Shown in pieces: positions 61,522 to 64,000 of a DNA stretch of 64,000 nt. The DNA comes from Flavobacteriales bacterium (GTDB lineage: Bacteria > Bacteroidota > Bacteroidia > Flavobacteriales_D > Sanyastnellaceae), in the NCBI GenBank assembly GCA_947456965.1, contig CANGTU010000006.1, forward strand, positions 1 to 64,000, written 5' to 3'. The notes beneath the pieces are model-generated. The model made no database searches. It was not told where the DNA came from and saw only the letters and a list, made by a program, of their open reading frames with translations. The first letter of the stretch is position 1. Each line of letters starts with the position of its first letter. The translations under genes were made by a program, and so were the position numbers.

Positions 61522-63309
61522 TCAGGCGTTCATCGAGATCAGAAACTCTTCGTTGTTCCTGGTCTTCTCAATCCTGTCTTTCACGAATTCCATGGCTTCA
61601 ACCGGGTTCATGTCAGCCAGGTGACGACGGAGAATCCACATGCGCTGCAGCACATCGCGGTCATGCAGGAGATCTTCCCTGCGCGTACCGGAGGCGAGGA
61701 TGTCAATGGCCGGGAAGATGCGGCGATTGCTGATTCTCCGGTCGAGCTGAAGTTCCATATTTCCCGTTCCCTTGAATTCTTCGAAGATGACTTCATCCAT
61801 CTTGGAACCAGTATCCACCAGAGCCGTAGCGATGATGGAAAGGGATCCTCCGTTTTCGATTTTACGGGCGGCACCAAAGAATCGCTTGGGCTTCTCCAGA
61901 GCATTGGCTTCCACACCTCCGGAAAGGACTTTACCGGAAGAAGGTGCGACGGTATTGTAGGCACGGGCCAGGCGGGTGATGGAGTCGAGAAGAATGCATA
62001 CATCGTGTCCACATTCAACTAGACGCTTGGCTTTTTCGAGTACGATATTGGCAATCTTCACGTGGCGCTCCGCCGGCTCATCGAAGGTGGAAGCTACTAC
62101 CTCGCCTTTCACGCTGCGCTTCATATCGGTAACTTCCTCTGGTCGCTCATCAATGAGCAATACCATCAGGTAGGTCTCAGGATGGTTCTGTGCAATGGCA
62201 TTGGCGACATCCTTGAGCAGGGTGGTCTTACCGGTCTTCGGCTGGGATACTATCATTCCGCGCTGGCCCTTACCGATGGGGGCAAACAGGTCCATGATGC
62301 GCGTGGATAAGTTATTGTTGTTGTCAGCCAGACGGAACCGCTCATTAGGAAAAAGAGGGGTGAGGAACTTGAACGGTACCCTGTCGCGCACCCATCCCGG
62401 ATCGCGCCCGTTGATCGAGTCTACCCGGATGAGTGGAAAATACTTCTCGCCTTCACGCGGCGGACGAATAGCCCCGCGGATGGTATCGCCGGTGAGCAGG
62501 CCGTAATTCTTGATCTGCTGCTGAGATACGTACACATCGTCCGGAGAATTGAGATAGTTGAAGTCGGATGAACGCATGAAGCCAAACCCATCGGGCATGA
62601 GCTCCAGCACGCCTTCAGCAATCACCAATCCATCAAAATTGTACCCGTGTTCATCGGGCTGTCCGCGCTTGCTGCGGTCAGGGCGCGCAATATTGAGGTT
62701 GTTGTCAAAACGGCCTTTCTGCTGGAACTCTTTTCGTTCTCCCTGCTCCGCCCGGTTGCCATGGTCAGCGCGCTGAGGGGCATCGGTAAGGGGGTCGTTT
62801 TCTTGTGAACGGGTATGCTCCTGTCGTTCCGGCCGATCTTGCCGCTCGGGGCGCGGACCCCGCTCTGGCCTTTCGGATCGCTGAAATCCAGGGCGGTTTT
62901 CACGGGGTTGATGCACCGGTGCAGCAGGCCGATGTTCTCTGGGAGAATGGAGATGGGGATCATCGGGGATCTCTCCAAAGAGATCGCCGCTGCGGGGCGG
63001 ACGAGCCTCAGCAGGTCCTTGTTCTTCTGCACGCGGACGGCGTTCGCGGCGGTTGCGCTCTGGCCGTGACTCTGGTTCTTCTGAAGCAGATGCAGTGGCC
63101 TCTCCTGGCTCTTCTGATGGGGAAGGAGCGACTTCGGCTGAGGATGGCGACTGATTTCCGCTTGATTCCGCACGCAGGGATTGCGTATCGATAATCTTGA
63201 AAACCAGATCTTGTTTTTTGAGCTTCTCAATCTGAGAGATGCCCAGCTTTTCTGCAATCTCCACGAGTTCAGCCACCTTCATGGCTTTCAGAGATAGGAT
63301 ATCGTACAT
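61522..63309 (-). CDS. rho: Transcription termination factor Rho
   Basis: The start at [20 protein letters not shown] gives 595 residues, against 419 in E. coli. The Rho N-terminal domain (~1-45) is followed by a low-complexity, Arg/Glu/Pro-rich insert of about 150 residues ([20 protein letters not shown] and similar). The RNA-binding domain then has [20 protein letters not shown], and the ATPase has Walker [16 protein letters not shown], Walker [17 protein letters not shown] and the Q/R loops. The insert is usual in Bacteroidota Rho and may bind RNA. Confidence 0.97.
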   Translation of the reverse strand: MYDILSLKAMKVAELVEIAEKLGISQIEKLKKQDLVFKIIDTQSLRAESSGNQSPSSAEVAPSPSEEPGEATASASEEPESRPERNRRERRPRAEEQGPAEARPPRSGDLFGEIPDDPHLHSPREHRPAAPVHQPRENRPGFQRSERPERGPRPERQDRPERQEHTRSQENDPLTDAPQRADHGNRAEQGERKEFQQKGRFDNNLNIARPDRSKRGQPDEHGYNFDGLVIAEGVLELMPDGFGFMRSSDFNYLNSPDDVYVSQQQIKNYGLLTGDTIRGAIRPPREGEKYFPLIRVDSINGRDPGWVRDRVPFKFLTPLFPNERFRLADNNNNLSTRIMDLFAPIGKGQRGMIVSQPKTGKTTLLKDVANAIAQNHPETYLMVLLIDERPEEVTDMKRSVKGEVVASTFDEPAERHVKIANIVLEKAKRLVECGHDVCILLDSITRLARAYNTVAPSSGKVLSGGVEANALEKPKRFFGAARKIENGGSLSIIATALVDTGSKMDEVIFEEFKGTGNMELQLDRRISNRRIFPAIDILASGTRREDLLHDRDVLQRMWILRRHLADMNPVEAMEFVKDRIEKTRNNEEFLISMNA

Positions 63310-63499
63310 AGAATGCGGGAGTATAAATAAAATGTTCTGTCTGGGGAATGTTGAACCGGAAGGATTTGTGGAAAAGGAACCTCCCGATGGGAGTATCCTA
63401 AGGCGATGCAAGTGTAAGGCAAATTTCTCCATTCCCGGCATGCGGGCTTCTTTTTGTCATCCGGTGACTCACGGCCTCTTCCTCCTCCCGACCACTGGA

Positions 63500-63507
63500 T
63501 ATATTTG
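63500..63507 (+). promoter_or_regulatory. -7 box of the DUF4293 gene
   Basis: TATATTTG fits TAnnTTTG and ends 16 nt before the ATG. The start at 63524 is thus preferred over upstream ones. Confidence 0.45.
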
Positions 63508-63523
63508 CGGCAACGTCTTCCTC

Positions 63524-63985
63524 ATGATCCAGCGCATCCAAACTCTGTTCCTCCTGGTGGCGACTGCCGCCCTGGTGGTTTCTTACTTTATTCCATTCGG
63601 CTACTTTCCCATGGACGAACAAATGCTCGAGATCAGGAGCTACGGCGTCAAGGATGCCTCTGGTGAATACCTCAGCACGGTGAGCACATGGTGGTTTCAC
63701 ATCCCGCTCAGTTTGGTGGTGGCAGCCAACCTCTGGACACTCTTTCAGTATAACAGGCGCAGGCACCAGATCCTCATCCTCAGGGCTACTTTCGTGCTCT
63801 TCGCTGTTGCCTTCGTTCTGCTCAGCATGTATATCTACGGGGTGGACCAGATTTATGCTCCGGCCTCGCTTCGGCCGGGTCTCTCCGTATTCCTGCTTTT
63901 TGCCGGACTCCTGCTGAACTGGCTCGCTGCCCGAGCGATCAGAAAGGATGAGGAACTGATCCGTTCGGTGGATCGCATCCGCTGA
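63524..63985 (+). CDS. DUF4293 membrane protein
   Basis: The 153-residue protein starts MIQRIQTLFLLVATAALVVS, a hallmark of DUF4293. It has four hydrophobic segments, the others being around FHIPLSLVVAANLWTLFQYN, RATFVLFAVAFVLLSMYIYG and GLSVFLLFAGLLLNWLAARA, with an acidic and basic C-terminal tail. The function is unknown. In many Bacteroidota a DUF4293 gene lies divergent from rho, as here, which hints at a conserved link. Confidence 0.87.
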   Translation: MIQRIQTLFLLVATAALVVSYFIPFGYFPMDEQMLEIRSYGVKDASGEYLSTVSTWWFHIPLSLVVAANLWTLFQYNRRRHQILILRATFVLFAVAFVLLSMYIYGVDQIYAPASLRPGLSVFLLFAGLLLNWLAARAIRKDEELIRSVDRIR

Positions 63986-64000
63986 TGCCGTGAGCGGGAT

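Overview
The window looks like chromosomal DNA of a moderately GC-rich member of the Bacteroidota, most likely in or near the Flavobacteriales. Four things support this. Many genes encode secreted proteins ending in type IX secretion (T9SS) sorting domains, of both the type A and the CHU_C/type B kind. A porT-like T9SS gene is present. Short primary sigma, S1 and Rho genes of Bacteroidota architecture are present. Start codons lack Shine-Dalgarno sites and instead follow TAnnTTTG or TAnnTTCG boxes, the -7 element of this phylum. No tRNA, rRNA or CRISPR array was seen.

Layout. Positions 1-2.3 kb form a scarred accessory strip: a heptanucleotide tandem repeat, a RelE/HigB-like toxin with an XRE antitoxin, a secreted-protein gene broken by an in-frame stop, and a remnant of an IS4-type transposase. 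From 2.3 to 10.6 kb there are two secreted T9SS proteins, an IS66 transposase remnant, a TPR protein, an outer-membrane beta-barrel and a TauE/SafE permease. From 10.7 to 15.5 kb there is a DUF6265-type lipoprotein and a minus-strand cluster (S1-domain protein, polysaccharide deacetylase, methyltransferase, MBOAT acyltransferase) that looks concerned with surface glycan modification. From 15.6 to 28.6 kb lie T9SS cargo (including a CotH-domain protein and an M43 metalloprotease), threonine aldolase, a membrane J-domain protein, an S46 dipeptidyl peptidase with the DPP11 signature, and a 41-residue His-rich membrane peptide.

From 28.7 to 36.6 kb is a housekeeping block: rpsA, a TIGR03643/DUF2805 protein, rpoD, pnp, rpsO, accD and a lipoprotein. 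From 36.6 to 49.5 kb are T9SS cargo, a PlsB-like acyltransferase, a DECD-box RNA helicase, a LOG-family protein, an SGNH hydrolase, yaaA, two tandem FKBP isomerases and an LPP20-like lipoprotein. From 49.7 to 64 kb are a VCBS/ASPIC T9SS protein, a four-gene inorganic-carbon operon (dabA, dabB, a SulP permease and a DUF2490 outer-membrane barrel), porT, a small membrane protein, rho and a DUF4293 protein.

How the genes fit together. At least eight genes make proteins exported by Sec and then by T9SS, and porT supplies part of that machinery. The most distinctive system is the dab operon. DabA keeps all four expected zinc ligands and sits with its membrane partner, a SulP anion transporter and a predicted outer-membrane barrel, which suggests a carbon uptake route across both membranes in an apparently heterotrophic organism. 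A second theme is promoter layout: in at least five genes the -7 box ends only 4-5 nt before the start codon, which predicts leaderless mRNAs.
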